Below, piece after piece: positions 9,305 through 18,378 of a stretch of DNA of 24,544 nt (the stretch's first letter is position 1; every line of letters starts with the position of its first letter). Origin of the DNA: Entrophospora sp. SA101. Lineage: Eukaryota > Glomeromycota > Glomeromycetes > Entrophosporales > Entrophosporaceae. The DNA lies in contig CAUDNR010004316.1 of the NCBI GenBank assembly GCA_958430865.1, forward strand, positions 7,791 to 32,334, in the 5' to 3' direction. Both the position numbers and the translations under genes were made by a program. The notes under the pieces are model-generated. The model was not told the DNA's origin and made no database searches. It was given only the letters and a program-made list of their open reading frames with translations.

Positions 9305-9371
9305 GGAGTGTAGCTCAATGAGAGCATGTATCTTACAAGTGTAAAGATGGCAGTTTGATTCTGCCCACTTC
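9305..9371 (+). repeat. tRNA-Val(TAC)-like head of a SINE-like repeat
   Basis: The sequence folds as a degenerate tRNA. Acceptor GGAGTG/CACTTC; D arm GCTC-AATGA-GAGC; anticodon arm TGTAT-CTTACAA-GTGTA (stem with G-U pairs, anticodon TAC); perfect T arm GGCAG-TTTGATT-CTGCC. TAGCTCAATGAGAGC and GTTTGATTC are close to the pol III A and B boxes. The acceptor is one pair short and there is no T-run just after it. The downstream segment is repeated nearby, which favours a tRNA-derived SINE over a working tRNA gene. Confidence 0.6.
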
Positions 9372-9401
9372 TATTGTGATAGTCACCATGATCACTGGCA
9401 T

Positions 9402-9540
9402 CAAGGAGAAAGCTGTAAAATAAAATGGTTCGGATTTTGTATGGTATGTTATAAATTAATCATTTCCCCAAATTTTCTCATCTCTTTAATTTTTATTTGA
9501 CCAATCAAATTTGTTTTTCGAATGGGGGTAGGGTTGTTGG
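9402..9540. repeat. SINE-tail-like repeat, copy 2
   Basis: Follows the tRNA-like head. It matches 9163-9300 with indels, so the two copies are offset by about 240-260 bp. Confidence 0.55.
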
Positions 9541-10370
9541 TGAGTAGGCATGCCACTGACAAGACAGGGGATGCCTTTGAGATATACCAGCCAAATTCAT
9601 AGAAAGGGATCTTTTGTCCAGACTCAGGTCACATGGATGTTAAGCACAGAAAATGTACACTATCAATGTATATTTTTTTCAACAAAATAAACATTTAAAT
9701 AATTAATTGTTAAATATTAATACTTTTCTTTTCATAAAAATTACAGCAACCCAGGACTCAAAACTGTAAATTCAGGGAAAATCCAAAACAGCAACCCAGG
9801 TTGCAACCTTCTGAGTTGCAGAATTTTCAACCAGTTGCAGGTGCCAACTTTTATGCTAGTGTGGCAATAACATGCAGCAATCATCACACAAATTCCAGCT
9901 ATCAGTAATCAATGCCCATATGGTGACAGCCAAGCCTGGTCTGAGGAGAAGATAAGTATGTTTTGTCCAAAGCCTTCTAACATGTGTGCGGCACAACCTG
10001 TGGAGAAAATTCCACAGTTATAGGGCATGTGAAAGCATGGTTATTGCATGTTTGTGACAGGAAAGTTTTAATTAAATCTGACACATGCAATCAACATCAG
10101 ATTTATTATTCATAAGGAACCATAATTGATAATCAGGAAAAGTAATTTATTTTGTGAACCCCAGAGATCTGGGTAGACATGCATTATTAAAGTTTCATTT
10201 TTGCATGGCCTTGGTATTATTACTACTGGGTAATGCAATTGTTTGTTATGTCAATTATAACATCAGATGTATTGAATAATCATCATGAACATCATGAATA
10301 TTTGGTGTATGAAGGCATTCACATGCAAGGAAATGATTAAATAGCTAAATCATGATTAATTATATTTAAA

Positions 10371-10784
10371 ATATACAATAAAAAAATTGCAAGACTGCAC
10401 CATTATGTCAATCAAGCTATCAAGCTGTTATGTTTGTGCATGATTTAAAATTCTTTTGTGCTAATTTAAGGTCCCATTTTTCTTTGTTTATATGTAATCT
10501 ATTGGTTCTCTTTTTACTGGTCAAAATGATGCCAAATTGGGTAATGAGGTATCAGTAAATATCAGAATCTCATATAGTCTAAAGGCCTATTAGTAAATAT
10601 TGAATGAAATTATCAGATATTCTTTTAAAATTAATCCTATTTTTTAATTAATTTAATAAACCAATAACTCTTTTATATTTTGTAACTAGTTAAGAAAGGA
10701 GTTTAGATCATTATATTTTAAGACTTTCTTAACAAAATAGTTGTAAAACATAAAAAAAAATAAAATTCAATCTTATCACTATTA
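10371..10784. other. Gene-free AT-rich stretch
   Basis: No exon recognised. It contains the hairpin at 10689-10733 and a region at 10550-10620 with repeated TATCAG and AGTAAATAT words. Confidence 0.4.
10689..10733. repeat. Inverted repeat, 10-bp perfect arms
   Basis: GTTAAGAAAG at 10689-10698 and CTTTCTTAAC at 10724-10733, with a 25-nt spacer. Confidence 0.6.
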
Positions 10785-11009
10785 TTATATATTAATATGG
10801 CTTCCAGAAATATTCAAAGCTAATTCAAGTTCCTCTCTCGTCAATGTTACTCATTTAGCATGGTTAGTGCATAAATTCCTGATAATAATGGAGGAAGAAG
10901 TTTTTTATTAATAATAATATTACTAATGAAATCATTATTTTTTACAGATTGAAAAGTATCAAATCAACATACGCATTTTCAAACAATTCAACAAGATGTG
11001 CTTCAGCAG
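10785..11009 (-). pseudogene. Histone H3 / CENP-A-like C-terminal fragment
   Basis: Two short exons, 11009-10973 and 10878-10785, separated by a 94-nt intron with a GTATGT donor and TATCAG acceptor. They read AAEAHLVELFENA, then NLCTNHAK, a TGA stop at 10851-10853, VTLTREELELALNISG and a TAA. This follows the end of the histone fold of H3 (EAAEAYLV-LFE--NLCAIHAKRVT in the family). The stop sits at the invariant Arg of HAKRVT, as CGA to TGA would give. The expected preceding exon (RFQ...ALQ) is absent. A possible trace of an earlier exon (SLSRLINNW) lies at about 11220-11260. The tail is unlike canonical H3 and could be from a centromeric variant. As it stands the copy is dead unless TGA is read through. 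Confidence 0.75.
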
Positions 11010-11898
11010 CTAATTAAAAAAAAATACAATACAATTATTAAGGTGTGCAACATTCTAAGGAAAATCAAAACTAATTAATTTGTTAATCAACTGATATCAA
11101 ATACCCCAATAAATTATTATATATACATATATATAAATTCACAAACTCATATATATATAGCGCTGAAATAAAGTATTAAATTCTTGATTATTTTAATAAA
11201 TTGATAAGGTCCTCACCAGTTGTTGATTAAACGACTTAAAGAATCCCGGTTATAAAAATTAACCACTTGGATAAATGCAAATGTTTTGTCATTGTAACAA
11301 GACCCACTGCACAATTCAAATGAACTGGTGGGTATTCTACTATGTTGTGGAACTTTATACAATACCTAACCACGTGTTCATCAAAGTTAATGCCATCCAA
11401 CAATTAGTAAAATATGCTTCTTTTAAGAAAGGAAATCTTTTGACACCAAAATCTTATAAATATATCAATTAGAATTTGAGATAAAGCCATGTAACAAGAT
11501 AAAATTTTGGTCAAATTTACCTCATTAACAAGGGTTACACGTAATATATAAAAGTAAAAGGCAACGCTATCAAACTTTTTTTTTAACGCATATTTTAAAG
11601 ATAATAAGAAACTAGGTGTTCTGACAAAAATTTATTCCCGTGGCTTTTAAAATGGGCCCAGAATGATAAATATAATTGGGGTTTTGTTCCAGGATACCAG
11701 TTCATTTGAATCTCTAATGTAACACGAAATAAATGATATTCTCTCAACGCGCTCCATATAAATCATGTATATACTCGTGTTTGTTTGTTTTTTTTTTTTT
11801 TTTTAAAAAAGCAATGAAAAAAATTCCAATTAAAGATACCCAAAGCTCTCCAAAAGGTACTGTACCTTTTAAAAAAGATAAAATTAACATTCATTCAC

Positions 11899-11932
<34 letters not shown>

Positions 11933-11959
11933 AAAGATAATGACGATAAAATCGAAAAA
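11010..11959. other. Upstream region of the zinc-finger gene
   Basis: A 65-codon open frame at 11275-11472 (MQMFCHCNKTHC...) has no recognisable relative, and the opposite strand is also open there; it is not called. GTTACACGTAATAT occurs at 11534-11547 and again at 13444-13457 beyond the zinc-finger gene. CATATAAAT near 11756 could serve as a TATA element. A (TTTA)n tract ends 27 bp before the start codon. Confidence 0.4.
11903..11933. repeat. (TTTA)n microsatellite in the zinc-finger leader
   Basis: About seven TTTA units just upstream of the ATG at 11960, probably within the 5' untranslated region. Confidence 0.7.
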
Positions 11960-13225
11960 ATGCTAGACATTCGTTACAATATTAACAGCGTCGATGAGGA
12001 TGAAGATGAAGATGAGGATGAGGATGAAGATGAAGATGAAAATGAAAATGAAAATGATTATAATAATGATAGTAAAATTGGTGAAATTAGTGATGATGGT
12101 GATAAAGATCACGATATTGATGTTGGTAGTGATGAAGATGATACTGATAAAATTGAAACCAGTTGTGAGGATGACGATAAGGGTAATAAAGATGAAGATG
12201 ATAACAGCGATCAAAGTAAAAATAAATTTTTTTGCACAGTTCCAAATTGTGATAGATCATACAAGTCTATAAAAACATTTAACCGACACAGCAAAGTTCA
12301 TGGTGAAAAAGGTTTCATATGTGAATATTCAGGATGCGACAAAGCATTTTATTTTAATAACGTTTTACAACAACATATAAAACATTATCATCTTGGAATA
12401 AAAAATTTTAAGTGTGAATACCCAGGATGTGCAAAAGCATTTTCTATAAAAGGTGGCTTACTGAGTCATACAAATCGTTGTCATCTTGTGGTGGGAAATC
12501 ACAAGTGCGAATATCCAGAATGTGGACAAATATTTTCTCAAAAACAAGATCTACGAGTACACGAGAAGCGTCATCTTGGATTAAAAAATCACAAGTGTGA
12601 ATATCCAGGATGCGGAAGATCATTTTTTCGAAATGTTGAATTACAAGATCATACGAAGCGTCATCTTGGATTAAAAGATCATAAATGCGAATATCCAGGA
12701 TGTGCTTCATCATTTTGTAAAAAAAGTGAATTACTAAGACATACACAACATCATCTTAAAATAAAAAATCACAAATGTGAATATCCAGGATGTGATAAAT
12801 CATTTTGTCAAAAATGTGAATTACAAGCACACATAAGACGTCATTTTCAAATAAGAGATTTCAAATGTGATTATCCAGGATGTGATTCATCATTTATTAA
12901 AAAAATTGAATTAGCAAGACACACAAAACATCATCTTAAAATAAAAAATTTCAAGTGTGAATATCCAGGATGTGAAAAATCATTTTGTCAAAAAAGTGAT
13001 TTACAAATCCACACAAGACGTCATCTTGGAGTAAAGAATTTCAAGTGTGAATATCCAGGATGTGGAAAAGCATTTCATCGAAGAGATAGTTTGCTAGATC
13101 ACACAAAACTTCATCTTGGAATAAGAGAATTTGAATGCGATATACCTGAGTGTAACAAAAATTTTATTACCAAATCTGGACTCAAGAAGCATAAATCTAA
13201 AGTTCATAAGACTTTAGTTGAATGA
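11960..13225 (+). CDS. C2H2 zinc-finger protein, 11 TFIIIA-like fingers, acidic N-terminus
   Basis: Intronless, 421 residues; probably a nuclear nucleic-acid-binding protein. Residues 12-33 are eight Asp-Glu pairs then Asn/Glu, and acidity continues to about residue 85. Eleven fingers run from Cys92 to His416, each C-x4-C-x12-H-x3/4-H with the CEYPGC lead typical of TFIIIA/Zap1-type fingers. Fingers 1-3 and 11 are the most divergent; 4-10 are close copies. Linkers are HLGLKNH or HLKIKNH rather than TGEKP. All Cys/His ligands are present in every finger. The ATG is the first in frame after a stop; the end has four consecutive stop codons (TGA TAA TAA TGA). Target genes cannot be inferred. It might bind RNA as TFIIIA does, but finger number and linkers do not identify it as TFIIIA. 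Confidence 0.93.
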   Translation: MLDIRYNINSVDEDEDEDEDEDEDEDENENENDYNNDSKIGEISDDGDKDHDIDVGSDEDDTDKIETSCEDDDKGNKDEDDNSDQSKNKFFCTVPNCDRSYKSIKTFNRHSKVHGEKGFICEYSGCDKAFYFNNVLQQHIKHYHLGIKNFKCEYPGCAKAFSIKGGLLSHTNRCHLVVGNHKCEYPECGQIFSQKQDLRVHEKRHLGLKNHKCEYPGCGRSFFRNVELQDHTKRHLGLKDHKCEYPGCASSFCKKSELLRHTQHHLKIKNHKCEYPGCDKSFCQKCELQAHIRRHFQIRDFKCDYPGCDSSFIKKIELARHTKHHLKIKNFKCEYPGCEKSFCQKSDLQIHTRRHLGVKNFKCEYPGCGKAFHRRDSLLDHTKLHLGIREFECDIPECNKNFITKSGLKKHKSKVHKTLVE

Positions 13226-13291
13226 TAATAATGATGAATTATCAAAATTCAAATTGTTGTATAGATGGTGTACAAATATCAATCAAGATTC

Positions 13292-13297
13292 AATAAA
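13292..13297 (+). terminator. Polyadenylation signal of the zinc-finger gene
   Basis: AATAAA 67 nt after the stop codon, followed by a T-rich stretch. Confidence 0.6.
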
Positions 13298-13746
13298 CTA
13301 AATTTTTTTTTGATCTAATTTACAATATTTTATATTATGTTACGATAATTTCATAGAAGTGCTAAGGATTTAAAAATCATTATTCATCTTATGAATTCAT
13401 CATATAATTAATTCACCGATCGTTGAGGTTTGGATTTTAAAATGTTACACGTAATATGTTTTTTTTCAATAATGGTTATACACCTATTTGATTTCTTATC
13501 ACAAAAAGAATTATGAAATTTTAATAGCTAATTATTAATACTCTGAATTATAAAAATAATTTCTTCGTGACGATCCGCCTATAAAATTAGTATATCGAGT
13601 TTTTTTAAAAAACAGAATCAATCTGGATATCAGTAAGCGTTATTAGAGAGAAAAACAAAAACTCGTTTCAATGATGTTAGAAACCATTTAAATATCATTA
13701 AACTTTGTTTTTTTTTTTTTATTTACTTGGTGAAAATTGAGACCAG

Positions 13747-14085
13747 GTGTTGGAACTTGTTATTTTTTAACGAGAAGATATGAAACACTTTGGTAAGTTA
13801 TTAGAAGATGAATATGAAAGTGAATTATCTGTTGAAGAGTTGAAGGAATGCAATATTATGAAATTACTTGGGAAACAATCATCACGGATAGAGCTAGAGA
13901 TTTTGGAGCTGGGTCACTGTTTAATCAAATTCTTCCACTGTTTTTGTCTCAATAATTGGAAGATCAGGAATTTCATTTACTAGTTAAAGCAATTGATCAT
14001 ATTTTTTATTTGGTACATCCATATATGTCCATGAAATCCTTGCGGTCATCAAACCACTTTTGATTATTTTGCAAGATGTGATTCT
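13747..14085 (+). pseudogene. SF3B1: SF3B1 (U2 snRNP splicing factor 3b subunit 1) pseudogene, 5' fragment
   Basis: Matches the start of the HEAT-repeat region of SF3B1/Hsh155, in order but in shifting frames. EDMKHFGKLLEDEYESELSV (13774 on) is followed by IMKLLGK. A deletion of about 14 codons leads into ITDRARDFGAGSLFNQILPL. After a TAA at the end of LFLSQ come LEDQEFHLLVKAIDHIF and LVHPY, then in another frame YVHEILAVIKPLLI and DYFAR. Homology stops there and resumes at 17866. The frame is open from the ATG at 13780 only to 13983. No introns are visible, so a retrocopy is possible. The real SF3B1 is about 1300 residues; only about 110 remain here. Confidence 0.85.
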
Positions 14086-14602
14086 TTTCTATTGAAATTT
14101 ATATAAAGGGTAGTAATAAAATTATAAGTAGTTTAAATAAAGTTGCAGGATTATCAACCATGATTATCACAATGAGACCAAGCATGCAATTCTTCCATTG
14201 TCCTTTCATTTTCCTAAATTACCATCCTTTTAAAATTTAAATTTAAATTATAATGATTGCATAATTAATTTTAATTATATACTTTGAATTCGATCGATTT
14301 AGTATCAACATTATTTGGTAATATGCTTGCAACATTTTCTTGCCACGTATGAAATTGTTTTAATCGTAAAAAACATTATTATTAATATTAATATTATTAT
14401 ATAAAATTGATTTAAGCTTGTTGTTCCTTTTAAATATTCTGGCAGTAATTGTTGTAAAAGTCAAAAAAGATGAAAACATTATTATTTTGATTGTCTAGTT
14501 TATTTGAATCGCCAATTCACTTTAAAATATATATGGAAATATTACATTTAATCTCTTTGCAAAAAGTCAGATGATTGAAATTTGATAATAATAATAAAAT
14601 TT

Positions 14603-14641
14603 GCCGTGTCGGACTTGTGAATTTAACGAGCTTTGACTGTA
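14603..14641. mobile_element. Solo pogo/Fot-like terminal inverted repeat
   Basis: GCCGTGTCGGACTTG ... TTTAACGAGCTTTGACTG followed by TA. Read on the other strand it is TA-CAGTCAAAGCTCGTTAAA, the common form of pogo/Fot-type ends. No opposite end was found nearby. Confidence 0.5.
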
Positions 14642-15791
14642 CCAGCCTTTTTATTATCTGAATCTTTATCCATAATTAAATGTGATGATAGACAAAATAA
14701 TAGAATCCTTTAGCACATTCAAACGTTTTAAGGAGTAGAAGGTACAGTTCTAACATCATTGATAGTTTTGTAGGTCTTTTCATAACTAAGATAATTTTAT
14801 GCTGAAATAAGATATTCTATTTGCTTAGGTGAAGAAAAGAATGAAATCAATCTTTTACAACGCAAGATAAATCTTTGGATTTCTTTATTTAGTTTAAATG
14901 CAGATAATTGTAGAATATATGTACAAGGAATTCTGAAAATATTTATTTACTTTTCCAAATTTTTATGGTGTCAAATAAAATATCACAATTTTTTCCTGTG
15001 TGAGGGTAATTTATTTGTTTGATGCCTCTTTAAATCTAAACTTTTGAAATCCCAATGCAAGTCAACAGTCAAACTTTCAGTAAAAACATTTGAATTGATT
15101 AAATTTTGTAGTTGTTGATGAGTATACTGTTGACTAGCATTGGTCACCAAAACTATTTTGATGAGGTAAAAGTCAAAACTAAAATTAAAAGTTATATGTC
15201 AAAACTAAATCAAAAGTCAAAACTAGTTTCGACTTATGGCAAAGCCTTCAGACTTTCGCACAGTGCAAAAATCCATAGTTTCGGAAACCAACTCTACTGT
15301 TGACCCAATTCGGGCAAATTTTCTATTATTGATTCACAAGGGCTTCATAATTAGGATTTAATGCAGATAGAAACTTTTTAAGTGAACCTACTTTTAATTA
15401 TTTTGGTTGATTGCGAAACTTTTGAAATAAACTCGACAAATAGTTGATTTATAAAGTTTCACTCTTTATTAGCCAAAGTTCTAGTTTTAGGAAATAAAGA
15501 AGTAATTTGTGTTTGATTTGAAGATTTTAGCTAAAATAAAAATAAATAAAGGATTTATTTAATTAACTAAAAAAAAAGTAACTTATATAAATAAAGTTTG
15601 AAAACATACTTTTTCTTCGGCATTTGGTGATGAAATTTATGCTTTATTGTTAAGTGTCGAATTCTGTTTGTTGTATATAGTGATTACTTTTATGGATCCA
15701 TAACTTAACACTACTATTATTCTTTTTCTCAAAATTTGATTGGTAGGGTTGGAGCTTACATACGAATAATGATGCTTTTGACTTTAGTCAT

Positions 15792-15891
15792 TGACGTAAC
15801 TAAAGTATTGATTAGAGGTAGTTTCTCACCAGGACATTTCGACGGCTAACTAAAATAAAAGCCTTGACGTAATTAAAAACACTTGACGTAA
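15792..15891. promoter_or_regulatory. Cluster of three TGACGTAA (CRE/bZIP-like) sites
   Basis: Exact TGACGTAA at 15792-15799, 15865-15872 and 15884-15891, each in a TTGACGTAA context, about 650-750 bp upstream of the kinase start. TGACGTAA is a known ATF/CREB-type half-variant. Binding and link to the kinase are inference. Confidence 0.4.
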
Positions 15892-16537
15892 GTAAAAACA
15901 AGTAAAACACTTGATACAAGCAAGCAATAATGATAATGATAAAATAGGATCATCAAAAGTTCCAAATTATATAAAAATGTGTGTCTCTCTCGAGGATGAA
16001 TAAAGAATTATTATATCATTGTATGTAGATTGCAATGTTGCGAGAAGAATAATTATCATGGAAAGTTTATAAATGTTATAATTTGAATTAGAAATTTCAT
16101 TTTTTTTATTTTTTTTCTGTGTATTTTTTTCAAAATAAAAATGGCTCTTCTTTTTTTATATTCTTATATTATTACATTTTGTAAAATGTAAATGTTTTTT
16201 TGAATTTTTGACTTTGAAGTTAGCTACGCATAATAGTAATACGCAATAATATTAATAATGTGCTTGTGTCTTTAGTTTCTGAGTGTGAAGAAACATAGGT
16301 TGATGGATATTGGTACTTAGAACGATCTTTACATAACACATAAGACAGGTTTTGGTACATATTTTTGTAAGTTTTAAACCTTCAAAGAATTTTTTTTATT
16401 GCTGAATCTTCAAAAATTGTTGTACGAAAAAATTGTTTGTCACACTCATTCATTCTCCGCTCCACAAAGAAAAAGTTATTCATTTATTATTATTAAAAAA
16501 ACATCACTTCGAATCTTATATTTTATATTTTTATATA

Positions 16538-18018
16538 ATGTCATATAATAAACTATTATCATCATTATCAACAGAAAAAAGGAGATTTGTATTTAAAATC
16601 TATACTGAAATACTTAATAATGCTAATGGTGATTCTAATTCTGATAAAGTAGAAAAGATTATTTTTTTTCATTAGTCAACAAAAACAAGGAGCTTTCTGA
16701 AAATGAAAAAGAATATTGTAAAGAAAGGTTTATTTATGAGTTTGAATTAAATAGTGCAATATATAAATTGGGCAAACCAAAAGAATGTAACAAGTGTAAA
16801 TTGACAAAATACTCTGATAGGTTCTGTGAAGGTTGTATTAGTTTACAATTACAGAGTCTTTTCACCACTTGGACATCTGGAAATAACATAATTGATGATT
16901 TTATTCAACAATGTCAAATGAAATCATCTCTGCCAAGCTATGTTTTAGAATGGATACCTTTTGAGCAATTTGATGATATTACAAAGTTGACAGAAGGTGG
17001 ATTTAGTTCGATTTTTACTGCTGGATGGATAAGAGGAAGTATTAATGATTACAACGAAAATACAAAGGAATTTAATTATTTTGGAGAGCAAGAAGTAGTA
17101 TTAAAAAGTTTAAATAATTCAAGTAATCCAGGAAAAGCCTTTTTTGATGAGGTTGGTAGTTGTCATTTAAACAAATAAACAATACTGTATTATATAATAA
17201 ATATTAATTGATTTTATATTTAATTACAGGCAATGAATTATTGTAAAATTAAATCAGGGTCGATTGTTAGATGTTATGGTATAACTAAATTCCCAGATAA
17301 TGGAAATTATGCAATTGTTTTAAATTATCATTCAGAAGGAAATTTAAGGGATTATTTACAAAATAATCATTTAAATCTAACATTAAAAGACAGAATTAGT
17401 ATATTTCATTATTTATGTTGGGCATTATATCAGATACATGAAAAAGATTTAATCCATTGTGATTTACATAGTGGTAATATACTTGTGCAAGTAGGTAGTT
17501 GTTATATTACAGATTTAGGATTATGTGGACCAGTTGATGACGAATCATCAAATAAAGTTTATGGAATTGTATCTTATGTTGCACCCGAGCTACTTAGAGG
17601 CAATAACACAAAGAACACCAAAGAAACAGATATTAATAGTGTTGGGATGTTAATATGGGAAATATTTGCAGGACATCCACCATTTGATGATAGAGCTCAC
17701 GATCATCGCTTGATTTTTGATATATGTGCAGAAGGCTTACGACCACCAATATTATCTGGAATGCCTGATGATTATGTACAAATGATGCAGAGATGTTGGG
17801 ATGTGGATCCATCAAAAAGACCAACTAGTGGAGAGCTTTATAATTTTGCTAACATTTTATTTATTGATGCACATGTTAGAAACACCACAGCAAAAGCATT
17901 TTCGGTTGTAGCATCAGCACACAGTATTCCTGCATTATTACCATTTTTGAAAGCAACATGTAAAAGTAAACAACATTACGAGCTAGACATACAGGAATCA
18001 AGATTGTTCAACAGATAG
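16538..18018 (+). CDS. TKL-like protein kinase fused in frame to an SF3B1-derived tail
   Basis: Exon 1 is 16538-17151, then a 78-nt phase-0 intron (GTTGGT...TACAG) and exon 2 at 17230-18018; about 467 residues if one frameshift is allowed. The start [11 protein letters not shown] and the next open frame ([16 protein letters not shown]) join only if the T8 run at 16662-16669 gains one T. The head has C84-x2-C87-x9-C97-x2-C100, then [14 protein letters not shown], a signature of Glomeromycotina kinases. Kinase core: EGGFSSIF loop (G154-155), K190 in [16 protein letters not shown] (D283, N288), DLG (D300), APE (323-325), [19 protein letters not shown] and [12 protein letters not shown]. All catalytic residues are kept, so it should be active. 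From residue 418 ([19 protein letters not shown]) the protein is SF3B1 HEAT sequence, ending in about 13 out-of-frame residues. Confidence 0.85.
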
Positions 18019-18378
18019 TTATTTTTATGGATCTGAGATTCTATCACATTTAAAAAATTTAGTTGAAGTTATTATTGCACACAGATTAGAAGTATAGTAT
18101 CATTTGACTCGGTACTTTGTACAGGTATTTGTGAACATTATGGCAAAGGACTTGCTGCATTTTTAAAAGATATGAGATTTATTACTCCGCTTGTGGATTC
18201 AGAAGATATTAATTATTATAATGATTCAGGAATTTCAATCACCACATGAAGAGATGAAAAGATGATTCTTAAGGTGACAGAATGTGCTGCAACAGATGGA
18301 GTATTGCCACATTATATAAAAGATGAGATACTCTCAGAATCTTTCAAGAAATTTTGGGTTCATAGAATGGCAAACATT
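17866..18378 (+). pseudogene. SF3B1: SF3B1 pseudogene, 3' fragment (first part serves as kinase tail)
   Basis: SF3B1 homology resumes with [16 protein letters not shown] and [15 protein letters not shown], in the kinase frame. It continues in shifting frames: [17 protein letters not shown] (17979 on), [48 protein letters not shown], then ILKVTECAATDGVLPHYIK and DEILSESFKKFWVHRM. At least four frame changes are needed, so beyond the kinase stop it cannot be translated. About 40 residues expected between the two fragments are missing at the kinase side. Confidence 0.85.

Larger units (their letters stand above)
8781..10370. other. Composition island: GC-richer decayed repeat DNA
   Basis: Visibly richer in G and C than its surroundings and without a coherent open frame. 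The word GGCCCTGRAATT recurs at about 8864 and 9130. Scattered CAACCCAGG and GTTGCAAC motifs at 9740-9840 recall the element at 540-670. Best read as nested, old transposon sequence; no ends or target duplications could be fixed. Confidence 0.45.
14086..16537. other. 2.45-kb segment between SF3B1 pseudogene and kinase
   Basis: Mostly gene-free AT-rich DNA. It holds a pogo-like terminal repeat (14603-14641), a decayed repeat with GTCAAAACTA words and AGTTTCGACTTATGG at 15170-15245 (similar to the ends of the 143-bp MITE), and a TGACGTAA cluster at 15792-15891. An open frame at about 14787-15022 has no ATG or family resemblance. The left edge is where SF3B1 homology stops. Confidence 0.45.

Noticed and set aside
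11275..11472. 65-codon frame MQMFCHCNKTHC...
   Set aside because: Both strands are open here and no family fits; left as unassigned sequence.
11963..12746. Minus- and alternate-frame open frames over the zinc-finger gene
   Set aside because: Shadows of the GAT/GAA codon run and of the repeated finger codons.
14787..15022. About 75 open codons (contains INLLQRKINLWISLFSLNAD)
   Set aside because: No ATG near the start, no splice partner and no recognisable domain; plausible by chance.
18247..18249. In-frame TGA in the SF3B1 3' fragment as a nonsense mutation
   Set aside because: The neighbouring frame reads [11 protein letters not shown], as SF3B1 should, so the stop is a by-product of a frameshift.
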